Below are positions 37,166-47,800 of a stretch of DNA of 58,696 nt, piece after piece. The stretch spans positions 1 to 58,696 of the forward strand of contig DF237500.1 in NCBI GenBank assembly GCA_000708835.1, given 5' to 3'. Source of the stretch: Klebsormidium nitens (taxonomy: Eukaryota; Streptophyta; Klebsormidiophyceae; Klebsormidiales; Klebsormidiaceae). The notes under the pieces are model-generated. The model was given only the letters and a program-made list of their open reading frames with translations, searched no databases and was not told the DNA's origin. Positions within the stretch are counted from its first letter, which is position 1, and every line of letters begins with the position of its first letter. Position numbers and translations under genes: made by a program.

Positions 37166-38249
37166 GTGCATCAAGCATACGCGTTGGGGTACTGGAATCG
37201 GAGTTGTTAAAGAAGGGTACAGTATCAGACCAGGATCGGTAGCGCACGCTGTCCATCTAGATTATGGTAGTAGTTGTCGAGAAATGTAGGAGATAGCTTC
37301 TGTTGGGTTAGGTAATCAAAGCGAAGCTTCGCACTAGCAATGTAGTGTACTTTATCCTAGTGTGTCTGTAGTAGTGCCCGCAATCGTCCAAGTCGCCTTT
37401 TTGGTACGAGCTGACTTGGATCCATGTTGGTCAATCTGCTCACATACACTGTGGCTGAGATTGATGTCGCAACCTTACACTTGAAACATCTGATTGTCCC
37501 CGCTTCTTTTCTTTACTCGCTGTCTCTCTATAAAAGCGCAATCCCCATAGGGCCAATAGACAAGCCTCGACTATGAGGTTTGTCGGACATGCGGCTTGTC
37601 TCATACATGGGCAGGCGGTGCACCTGCCCGGGTATCCCGGACGGGGTACCATCGCGCGGCGACTGCCGCACTTTATTCTTGCAGACTTACCCATGACCGT
37701 GTGCGCAACAGTGCTCACGTTAGTCACATGAACGTTTTACCCCAAGAGGGCTCCGCGCATTATTTAGTACGTGACTGGGAACGCATCATGCAGCATCTGA
37801 AAGCATCGCTGAAGAAAATAAATTGCGACGCATGCAGAATAATCCAATGCTCCTTGTACATGCAACATGATGAAAGGCTTGACGAGTCCGTCATTCACTG
37901 ATGTCGAGCATCTATGTCAGCAAAACGTCGTGCCGCTCTGCCGGCAACAATCATCCAACAGGAATCAAAGAGAGAGCTGCTGATGGAGTTTGATCGAAGC
38001 TCAGTTTCAGTCAGCGCAGAGTCCACAGATTCCACGGTCAATCAGCGTCTGCTCCACAGACAGAAAAACCTGCGGTCACTCAGCATCCAGGGTTGCCAGC
38101 CGCACATAACGACTTTTTGAGTCGCAAACTCCGCATGCAAACGAATGAACACCACCGGGTATGTTGAGTCATCCGACCGTATCGTCCGCGCTGTGCCTTG
38201 GTGCTGGAATTGCGTACGTGGCCTTGATTTGTCACTAAGCCAAGGATTT
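37166..38249. other. Convergent intergenic region after OSCA copy 2
   Basis: The region separates the 3' ends of OSCA copy 2 (plus) and the next gene (minus). The first 300 bp match the flank of OSCA copy 1. I see no gene. Confidence 0.5.
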
Positions 38250-41200
38250 CTAGAAGGCCTTGACTGTGCCGGGCCCCACACGCGCCATAACCGAGGTCTT
38301 TAGAAACGGTTTAGGCGTCGCCTCCGGCGAGACGCCCTCATGCCACGCTTCGCACACCATCAGCCCCGGGCCGAGCGGCCGCATGTACTCTTTCATCGCG
38401 TCGTTGAACGGGTGCGGCGGCGGGACTGCAAACAAGGGGATTTCGGCAATTAGATGTGGGAAGTTCTGAGGTTTTGAGTTCGATCATGTGCTTAAGGTCT
38501 AAAGTTTGAGGTAAACTTCTAGGCTGGAGTTGAAAGCATCAGTTGCGGCAGTAATCTCCAGTCGCGAAGTGGAAAAGCGGATCCACCCACGAGTCAGGGA
38601 CGAGGTACATCACAAAAAAGCGATGACCAAACTAAAAAGGGGGAAACTAAGCGGAAAGCGAAGCGCGCACCTGGCTTGTGGCAACCTGGGTCACGATCAG
38701 AAGAATATGCTGGTGGAATGAGGCGTATGCAGACGCCAGAACGATGTTCGCGCAAAACTATTCCTTCACCCAGGCGAAGCGAAAGCCAAGGCAAGCAGAC
38801 CCAAAACCCGCAACCCGCAAACCCCAAACCGCAAACCGCAAATAACAGAAAACAGAATCTGCAGACGGGAAATTTGCAAATCCGCACCTGGCTTGGGGTA
38901 CTCCGGCGGAATGTTCCCGTCTAGTTCGGACATGTCTGTGACGTACTCGATGACCATGTCGCACGGACGCTCCGTTGCGACGACCAGGTTCGTCTGCTTC
39001 ACCCGGAAGTAGAGCGGGAACGTCTCGTCGATGAAACGGCGCAGCCAGCCCTTACGATTTGGCACTGCGCAAGGAGCAAAGATTTGTAGGAGTTGGATAG
39101 CTTATGTGAAGCAGTCAGATAGCTTATCTGGGCCGAAGATGGTTATTTTGGGAGCGTGCAAAGCGGGAACGTCTCGTCGATAAAACGGCGCAGCCAGCCC
39201 TTGCGGTTGGGTACTGCGAAAATAGCCAAAAGGGGTCAGAAAACACTTTGAAAGCTCATAGCGACAGGGTTGCAGTGGTGAGGGCTTTTTTGGAAAGCGG
39301 CATTGATTCGTCGATGAAATGGCGCAGCCAGCTCTTACGGTTTGGCTCTGAGCAAAGAGCGCGAACGGGTCAGAAAAGGAACCATTTTGCCAGAAAAAGC
39401 TTCAACGACGATGGATAGCTTATAAGAGGCTACTGAGTACCTTATAGGAGGCGGAAAATAAGAGGGACGCGGTTGGCTCAAAGCGTGAAGGGAGAGCGAG
39501 TTGTTCTAGGGCTCCGCAGCCAGCTATGGCTGTAACCCGTTGCAGGTATTAAGGTATCAATTCAAAAGATGACGCGGACGGAAATGTGTTTGAACAAGCG
39601 GAAGACAGCGCACAGAAGTGTGCGCAAGAGAATCACCCGATTGGGGGTCTGCGCAGTCAGCCAGGCGTAGTGAAGAAAAACTACTTAAAAACGATCGGGG
39701 AACCTCCTTTCAGAAATGTTGAAGTCTTTATCCCGCACTCGTAGTTTTGAGTGCTCGACAGCACAAGCGAACAGAAATTACTCACACAGTACAGTCCTTC
39801 CGTACATGTTCGAGTCGGGGGCGACCCATATCACCTGCAGACGCGGAAGAGGTCGCCCGTTCTTGCATCCCAACACGGCTGGATGGGAAGCACAATTTGA
39901 AGACTGGAACCAGCCACGAAACATCAGCAGAAGAGAAGCTGAATCTACCGATACATGCGTATGACAACACGCGTTTCTTTCCAGACACCTGAGTTTCAAA
40001 CTGTTTCCAGGCAAACTGCAGAGGCCCATACGCGTCAACATTTGCTGACGCCATTGGGACGGCCGAAGAGCGACGCAGCCATCAGCAGCGTTCATCAGCG
40101 GAGCGGTGCATACAATCGCTCGAGTCACAATCGGTGTGTTAAGATCATAAGAACTGGTGCGACTTACCCGATGGAAGTCCCCGAAGAAGGGAGGAGCTGC
40201 AATTGAGAGACAAGGGAAGGATAGTGAATGCAGTAGGATGGACGGGTTCTGAATTCAAGAAAACCTAGGTGCGGCGCACCGAAATGCGTCCCAACAGCGC
40301 AGCAACCCAAACACGAGGAGAGACAAGGCCGATGGTTGTAAGGCGCGGCAAATAACGTTGCAGAGAAGCCCTTCCAGAGACGTTTACTCAGGAAACTTCA
40401 ACGAATTGTATCAGCAAACCCGACGATCAACTCAGAGCGGTTATTGGAACCCGGTCTGTGCGCACCTTCGTGGACCTTACAAACCCGACGCTCGTTTCAC
40501 AACCCTTTCCGCACACATGCCTCGTAAAAACGACCCCAATCCTACACCTACGCATTGCACTCTATTTGTGTCAAGCCCATGCGAACCCGTTTTTGCGCGC
40601 CTCTGCTGACCTTGAGATGGGCTCAGAGAACAAAGGGACGCCGATCGTACACTATAATACTGACTTAACCCTTCATTGCACTCCACCCTCCCTCAACCCG
40701 TTCCCAGCAAACCCCTTAACCTTCCTAGCCATCAACACCGACACGAAGGGGGACGCGTTTAACGCACCTCCGTCGACCTTGCCGATCCAGACTTGCGGCC
40801 GAAAAACCTTGGTGACTCCGCGCACGGGCAGTAACTTCGCCGCGTGCGTATACATTCTCGTCCCGATGTTGCTGTAGCGCTGCTCGCCGAGGCGCCAGAG
40901 CCATTCCATGTGCCTGTGGATCACGGTTAAGGTTAGGGGGTGTATTGAGAACTGGGTTGCAAAGATTTCGAGGTTCTGGAAAAGTGTTGCTAGAGTTTGC
41001 TGCTTCTGGAGTGTATGCACATGCGCGTCCCGAGATTTCTGTAGCGCTGCTCGCCCAAGCCCCAAAGCACAGCCATGTGTGCCTGTGAATTGGGGTCAGG
41101 ATTAGGCTGAGGGTTAGGCTTGAGGTTGAGGATTGGAATGAGAATCAGAATGAGAGCTGGAGTCGAATATGGTGAGAGTTTCGGTTGAGGTGTCAACAGG

Positions 41201-43939
41201 TTCGCAGTATTTGAAGCGGATTAATATGCCGCAAACCGATGTTGCTGGAGCACTGCACAGGCCCGCAGATTTGTCGACTACGCAATCTTGGACCGCACGA
41301 TTGCCAGTAGAGATCAATCGAAAGGTCCAAGCTCATGCAAAAGCAGGTTTCGATCTCGCGCGAACGTTGCAGGTTCACCCAAACAGCTGTATTGCTTCGC
41401 GTCAGCATCCAAATAAAGCGTCGGTGCCCTTGAGAAACGAAGAGATGCTCTTGCAGTCCACTCAACGCTATAGGACCCTCCACCAAGAAGGGGTCTGGCA
41501 AGAAACTATTTGGACTTTTCCGAAATATGAGTTTGGATCAATCAAGTCTAGGGATTGGAGATACTAGCACTTTTTGTTGTTATGCATACCGCCCCTGTAT
41601 TGAACGAGATTCATAGTTGGCATTCTTTATCTGTTGAGCGTCTGCGAGATTTATTAGACAAAGCAGTCAGTGTGAAGGACAGCTCACCTGTGGTCGATCC
41701 AGTCGAGGAACTTGATCCGCTCGTCCGCATTGATCTCCAGGAATTTCGTCCTGCATCGGGTCAAACTTCAGGCGTGAGGCATGAAACCTCCGAAGGTTCA
41801 TTAGGGAGAGCCGACAGCTAAACAGGAGCTACAGTTGCGCTGGAAGTCCCAGAAGGTTCATCAGAGAAGAGACGGCAGTGTAGGAAGGAGCCACAGTTGC
41901 AATAAGCAAACAAGCGTCCTCGATGCATCTGAAAAGGATTGCATTCGTTAAGGGAGATGTAGCGGAGTGTATATAGCCCCATGAGATTGAAACGTGGTCT
42001 GCTGAGTTTATGCAACTCGTCCTCTTGAAAGCCCTTCCAAAGGGTACAGTAGAAAAGGAGGTCCTGCTAGTAAAGTATGACGGTAGCCTCTCCCACAACC
42101 AGGGCAAACAGACGACTTATGCACCAGGACTGATGAAAATGACAAGAACGTCAGAGTCAAATGGCAGGCTTGTTTTTCATCAGAGTAGGACAGTGTATTT
42201 GAACCTAGGCGGAAGCACTCGTGATGTCGCCACTATGAAATGCCAATTGGCCAGCTGCAAAGTCGGCCCCCAATGGAAATTCACTAGGGCCTACAAGATC
42301 TAGACCGCTTGATACTATCGACCAGTACGAGTCCAGATTATGTGACCAACAGTCTGCTCAATCCAGGTAAAACTACCGATCCGTTGTCTTCGACCCCACT
42401 TTGTAGGTTGCTTCGAAGAGACATGTTTGCCATTCAACGGTCAACTTGAAGCCTGGTTTCGGCTTGACAAGCCAACCTGTGTTTAAAGGAGTGCTGGCAA
42501 GAATCGGGAGTCAAATCCGCCAAGAGTCAGGTAATGAAGAGCTCAGTTCCAAAAACTCAACGAGACAAACAGTACTGAAAGAAAGGGCCCGCGAAACGTC
42601 AAAACCGTGAACCTCACCAAAAGTACGTCCCGTAGTTTAGCACGCGCTCGTCCACTAGAGTCCTCAGCGGGAATGGCATCTCCACGCTGAACGCGTGCAT
42701 CAGCGCATACACCTCTTGGAACGGGTTTTCCAGCGGTTCGCCCACCTCGTCAAACGACTCCCGGAACGTGTCCGGGCCCTTATACTCCCCAACCGGAAGC
42801 TGCAGCCGTTCGGTCTCTTCGGCCGGCTCGTAGTCCTTGTACAGCTCCCGTCGCTTCCGCCTCTGTAACAGTTCGAGGTATTCGGCCACGGCCGCCTCTT
42901 TCGATTTCGGCCCTTCCGTTTCTTCCGTCTCCGCTTGCTCCTTCATGACGTCATACACGTCCCAGCTCCCCTGCTTGATCTTCCGCGGTTCCCGCCAGTC
43001 TTCTATGTTCCAAATATCCGCCGTACGGTCCGCTTGTATTTTCCCGTCCTCCCGCGGCAAGTCGAAGATGAGCGGGCCCCCCTCTTTCCCCGGATCCCGG
43101 ATCTTTAAATCTTGTTCGTCGAACCCCCGCGCCTCGAACCGCCACGCCTCCTCCATCTCCTCCGTCCAGTCATCCTCGTCCCCGAACACGCTGTCCACGA
43201 ACTTTTCCCGCCCGCTCGTGGTCGCCGCGCCGTTGCTCGTCTCGCGTTCCTTCTCGACGACCGCGTCCGCCTTCTTGTTCCGGCTGATGCGGAGCGCCTC
43301 CCGCGTGACGTTGAACTCCTTCCTCACCCAATTGACAAACCCCGTGTCATCGACCCTGGCCCCGTTCACACCACCGCCCCTAGCCCCGTTCACACCGCTC
43401 CGCCTGTTCACACCAGGGCCCCCATTCACACCACCGGTTCCACCACCGCCGCCGGCCCCATTTACACCACTGTTCGCATTCGCACCGCTGTCCCTGTTCA
43501 CACCACCACCACTGCTAGAGCTGCTGGCCCCATTCACACTGCCGGGCCCGTTCACATCGCCGCCTGCTGATGCTCCCGGTCCCATTGGACTGCCTGCTTC
43601 TGCAGACACCGTCCGCTTTCCAACGCGACCACTCCTCCCATCGCTTGCACCAACGCTGCTGATGCGAATGTTGCTGCCCTTTCTTAGTGCAAGGGCCCCC
43701 CCCGTCAAGAAGTCGGGTGCCTGGGAGACGAGGAGAGTGCTTCGGCCATGCCATGTGCTTGGACACCTCCTGGCAGCATTGCGTAAGGCGCTATGACTGA
43801 ATTGACCAATGGGATTAAGATGATGGCTAGAAAAACTTTGTGACGGAGCTCCTACCAGCTCGCACCGGCTGTGCAACATGGTGCACTGGTCTTGGATGCT
43901 GAAACGGTTGCTGAAACGGATAGCCGCTAAAGCCGTCAT
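38250..43939 (-). CDS. Conserved-looking protein of unknown family with probable organelle transit peptide (6 exons)
   Basis: Exons 43939-42618, 41750-41688, 40913-40721, 39834-39786, 39064-38888 and 38425-38250 join in phase to 660 codons. The end of exon 3 (gttaag at 40720, or an earlier gtcgac) is the least certain site. The N-terminus is rich in Ser/Arg and poor in acids (SQSFSSHHLN, RRCPSTWHGR), typical of plastid or mitochondrial targeting; ATGs at 43939 and 43879 are both possible starts. A Gly/Asn/Val/Ser linker of VNG-type repeats fills about residues 130-200. A charged, Trp-rich core follows (DDWTEEMEEAWRFEARGF, GGPLIFDLP, IWNIEDWREP, MEWLWRLGEQRY), then FIDETFPLYFRVKQT and a Pro-rich end (PPPHPFNDAMKEYM, GPGLMVCEAWHEG). 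I do not recognise the family; an organelle nucleoid or expression factor is only a guess. Two of its introns contain copies of the following exon's start. Confidence 0.75.
39065..39360 (-). repeat. Decayed copies of exon 5 start in intron 4 of the minus-strand gene
   Basis: On the minus strand the real exon 5 begins at 39064. Upstream in the intron, about 55 bp of exon start plus acceptor region are repeated with boundaries near 39210 and 39345 (cores CGTCTCGTCGATAAAACGG and TTCGTCGATGAAATGGCGC on the plus strand, against CGTCTCGTCGATGAAACGG in the exon). Spacing is about 150 and 135 bp. The copies share flanking sequence (GGATAGCTTAT), so whole units were copied. The acceptors are degraded. 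Confidence 0.85.
40914..41260 (-). repeat. Decayed copies of exon 3 start in intron 2 of the minus-strand gene
   Basis: The real exon 3 starts at 40913 after ccacag. A copy starts at 41082 after ttcacag (169 bp upstream) and repeats about 70 bp, including GGCGAGCAGCGCTACAG. A weaker third copy (GCAGTGCTCCAGCAACATCG) lies at about 41229-41259. Confidence 0.75.
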
Positions 43940-44868
43940 TTTGAGCAGGCCAAAAAGTGCGCCCAATGATACTGTTCTCAAAAGACATTTAACAGCAAAC
44001 AGTGCATACCTGCCGCCCAATTGTGGGGCAAAGAACGCTCTAGAGATGCTTCCTGATTCAATGTCTAGGTTGCTACCATCAGAGAATGGCGACAGTTAAA
44101 AGCGCATGGGCGGAGTCCATGCAACGCACCAGTACTCCTCGCATACTTTGTCAGAGCTCTGTGCATCCTCACTCTGTGCTCAGCGTTAATTTGGCATCCG
44201 ATCTCTCTGGTAATGGTCAAACCCTAATCTTGATAAGTGCAAGAAACACTACTCGACCATTACCGTTTGCTGCATGGTGTTCCACGCAGGGACAGCATTC
44301 CTCTGACTGAGTCGATCTCGTCTCTTTGAACAGCGTTTCGTAGGTCGCGCTGGTGCACAGCTTGCAAGGGCGTCTCTAAAACTTAAAGTTGTTTCGCGCC
44401 TCATTCTTTCAGGAAAGCACGCTCCAGCTGCTCTTCCAAGGTGTCATGCCGGGACGTCAGGGTCAAGCAGCCAACGTACATTTAGGAAGGCGTCTGACAG
44501 CGTCCAGTTTGCAGGAATTGACCACTTCTTCCGACAGCGATTCACCGGCTGTTGTTGAGCTTTTCCTCCCGCAGAATCGGACTCTGTCACTTGGATTGGA
44601 GGGTTTGCATCGGAGCTCTGTTCCTGGGTCTGAGGAGCACCGTGAGTTGCGCCAGGTCGTTACCGAGCGTACTGTAATAGTTGGAACCACCCAGCACCAC
44701 ATTGGGGACCAGCAGTCACCTTTTGCAACTGCTTCACAACCGCATTCCTCGCCGCATCAATCGTCCTTACTCCCAGCTCAAAAGACTGAAACACCACCTC
44801 TTCCTAACACCCACTCCTGCCATAAGACCACTTCGCAGCCTAGCTTTCGAGCAACACCGTTATCGCCT
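43940..44868. promoter_or_regulatory. Divergent promoter region between the minus-strand gene and UTP4
   Basis: The two genes start in opposite directions from this 0.9-kb region. A frame in phase with UTP4 is open from about 44389 and has an ATG at 44446, so UTP4 could have a longer N-terminus. The translated extension is low-complexity (Ser/Gln/Pro/His) and looks like 5' UTR. No TATA box is clear. Confidence 0.45.
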
Positions 44869-47800
44869 ATGCTCGCCCTCCATCGCTGCCGGCTCTTTGA
44901 CTGGTCTCCTACGCCGGTAGTAGCCCTTACTCCGAGCCCTGATGGAGCATACGTGGCTGCGGCGAGAGAAAGCGGGGACATTGAGATTTGGAGGGCGGCA
45001 GCCGGGGCCCTTGGGTGGCAGTGCGAACTGGTACGCTCCCGATATATGCATTTGCTCAACATCTGAGGTTTTCTAAGTTGTTCTTTTGCAAGTTGCTACA
45101 TCTTTGTGCAGGGCATGGAAGGTGCACTTTGCTAACCTGGCGCTGATGTGGACAAGCCAGATTGCAATAAGTTTTAGATTTTCTCCCTTTCAACCTTGAG
45201 GATCTGTTCAAAAGTTCTCAACTTTGAGTTTCCTGTTTGAGGAAGTCGTGTTGCAGCTTGTGCATTTCAGATGTCAGCACGCATCACCTTTGAGTGTGCT
45301 TACACCACCGCAGTCTATCAGGGAACAAAATGCATTGATTGCTTCGCTCATGTGCAATCCTCTGAGGAGCGTTCAAAAGAAGGTTCCTTAATTCGGTCAA
45401 ATGGTGGTTTGTGCTGCAGACCATTCCAGGGGTGAATGGGGCCAGCATCACTTCGCTAGCGTGGTTGAGGGACAATGGTGGCCATACAAGGGGCCGCCTG
45501 TTCTCGGCGGGACTGCACGGGAGGATCACAGAATGGGACCTCAGCACATTGAAGCAAAAGGTGCGCTTTTGCATGTTGCTTGCGCTTTTCCCTGCGACCG
45601 CAATACTCCGAAGAAGAATGCGGGAGAAAGCAGGTCTTGGAAGAAAAACATTGGCTTCTGGATGCAGTTTTGGAACCAGGTATGTTGTGGTTCATGATCG
45701 ATTGCTTTTTCCAGCTGGCAGATAGATTTGCAGCCACCTACAATGCTGCTTGGATGCCAACCACACTGTAAGCTTGGTGCTGTGTTTCCTGCCACCAATC
45801 CTGGTGGAGTGGGTGGTTGGGCTTTTGGGCAGCTGCAGGTCAAGACTGGCTCCCAAAGTGGACACATGTGGTGTACACCACTGCACCACCCTTTCAATCC
45901 CGGCAGCTTTCTTAATGTCAAATTTAGAGAGCAAAACAGGTCGGAGATTGATATAGAACCTACCATCAACATTGACCATCTTCATCCTGTGCTTGCTTGA
46001 AGGCAGGAGACCTTGAGTGGTGCTTACAATACCTCCGCAAACGGTCAGGAGATTGTTGCAAGAGAAAGCAGCTATTGATCAGTGTCAATGTAAGAGTCCT
46101 TGAAGCAAAAGAGCTTTGCACTGTCAATACATGAATCTATCTGTGACTTCCTGACAGGCAACACTGGACTCATACGGAGGCCCTGTCTGGGCCCTTGCCG
46201 TCGAGCCGGCTGCCGACTCCCCAGCATCCCCCAACCAACCCCCCAAAAACAGGGCCTCCTTGAAGACCAAGCCTTGGGACGCTTCCGACGAGAGCGACAG
46301 TGAAAGTGAGGAGGAGGATGATGACGACCTCAGCGAAGGGGCCCCTGAGAGGCAGCCCCAGAGAGTGGCTGTGGCGTGTGACGATGGGAGCGCCAGGCTG
46401 TTTGCGGTGGATGATGTCAGCGGGGAGTTGCAATATGCGAAGGCAATGCCGCGGGTAGAAGGTGAGGGGGTGCGATTTACGAAGTGGGGGCTTTGTTCGC
46501 ATGTGCGCACGACAGAAAGGAGGCGGCGCTTTGGTGTGCTTTGTGCCTCACAAGTTGTGGGGTGTGCTTTGTGCTTCACAAGTTGTGGGATGTCTTTCAG
46601 AAAAGAAGGTATGTTGGACAGTTTGGGGACAAGGCGAGAAAAATTTAACCTGGGGAGAGGAGAGTTTCTGTTTGAAGACATCGGGCGTAGCTCTTCATCC
46701 TTTGTGCCGCTTCTTGTGTTATTGGCACCGGGAAGACAACGCAGCACATCCGTTTGCTCCGTCGGCTTCTGGTTCCGAGTTGGTTTCAACGGTCTGATAC
46801 CTGTCTTCTGACTTGCTACTTGGTGGTGATTGCAGCTCAAATCACAGGGAAGCATCCAATAAGAGATAGTCTTCGCGCTGCCTATCAAAAGTCAGCACGA
46901 AGACACACGGAGCTAAAGTTAGTCGTCCAAATTGCTGTTCCGACATTTCCCCTTGTTCCCTTCATTGCAGGCAGGATTTTGTCAGTTGCATGGGGGCAGC
47001 GCGCTGGACAGCTTTTTTCAGGGGGGTCTGATGGGTGTATTCGCGCTTGGGATGTGGCCACCTCACGCGAGCTGGTTCGAATAACGGCGGGAATTGGGGG
47101 CCAGAAGAAACAGGATGAGCTGTGTGTGTGGGCCCTTCTATCTCTGAGGTGAGCACGAACAAAGTTCACAAAAGCCAGTGGTCGAACTTTAGCAGAAGTA
47201 GGTTGTGATGAGTTGCATCTGCACTGATTGCATGCATGTGGTGAGATGACGAATGGTTTGAGTTGTAGAGGCGTGATGGATGTCAAGAGGGAAGGAATGT
47301 TGTTCTGGCACATCAAACCTAGCGAATGTGGGCGGAAAGGCGCATTTGAACCGTGTGTCTTAGGTTGCATCCCGCAATCGTGATGTCAGTAGAGTTATCA
47401 GTAGACTGTTGCATTCCTCTCGTGAAATGAGTATCTCTCTGTAACTCCGAGTCTGAAGGTGCTCTTGCAGTTGTTGATTTCGAAAATAGCAAGAGCACGT
47501 GACATAAGCTGACATAAGCTTTGAGTGCTCCGACTTTCTGAAGTTCGGTCGGAAGAAATGGATGGTGGAACAGATCGATGGTTTAGGAAAACACGAAGGG
47601 TCTGGGAAGAGCGACTTTTGATATATAGAAATCAGAAGAGAGAGACTCGCAAACCACAAGTCAATGAACACCAGGTTGAAACTGCCCTGCCAACCACCTC
47701 GCTTCCAAGCTCAAGTTACCAGACCTGGCAATAATTTTGAAAATCCTCTGATTTTTCTTTCAACCAGGGATGGAACCCTGGTCAGCGGAGACAGCAGCGG

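Larger units (their letters stand above)
25770..38440 (+). repeat. Segmental tandem duplication, unit 2
   Basis: Unit 2 carries a HECT C-terminal relic, the second OSCA gene and then runs into the intact minus-strand gene. It is about 1.2 kb longer than unit 1, mostly because intron 11 and the 3' flank are longer. The MITE and long hairpin of unit 1 are missing. Sequence identity is high in exons and low in introns. Confidence 0.85.

Noticed and set aside
42837-43796. 319-codon plus-strand open frame
   Set aside because: It is antisense to exon 1 of the minus-strand gene and is a Ser/Pro-rich shadow of its GC-rich linker; the sense frame joins in phase to five more exons.
44446-44868. N-terminal extension of UTP4 from an upstream in-frame ATG
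   Set aside because: The extension is low-complexity and the family normally starts near the HRC-x-x-DW motif encoded from 44869; kept only as an alternative.
46124-46888. 254-codon minus-strand open frame
   Set aside because: It lies opposite UTP4 exon 3 and intron 3 and shows no family resemblance, whereas the plus strand has WD repeats.
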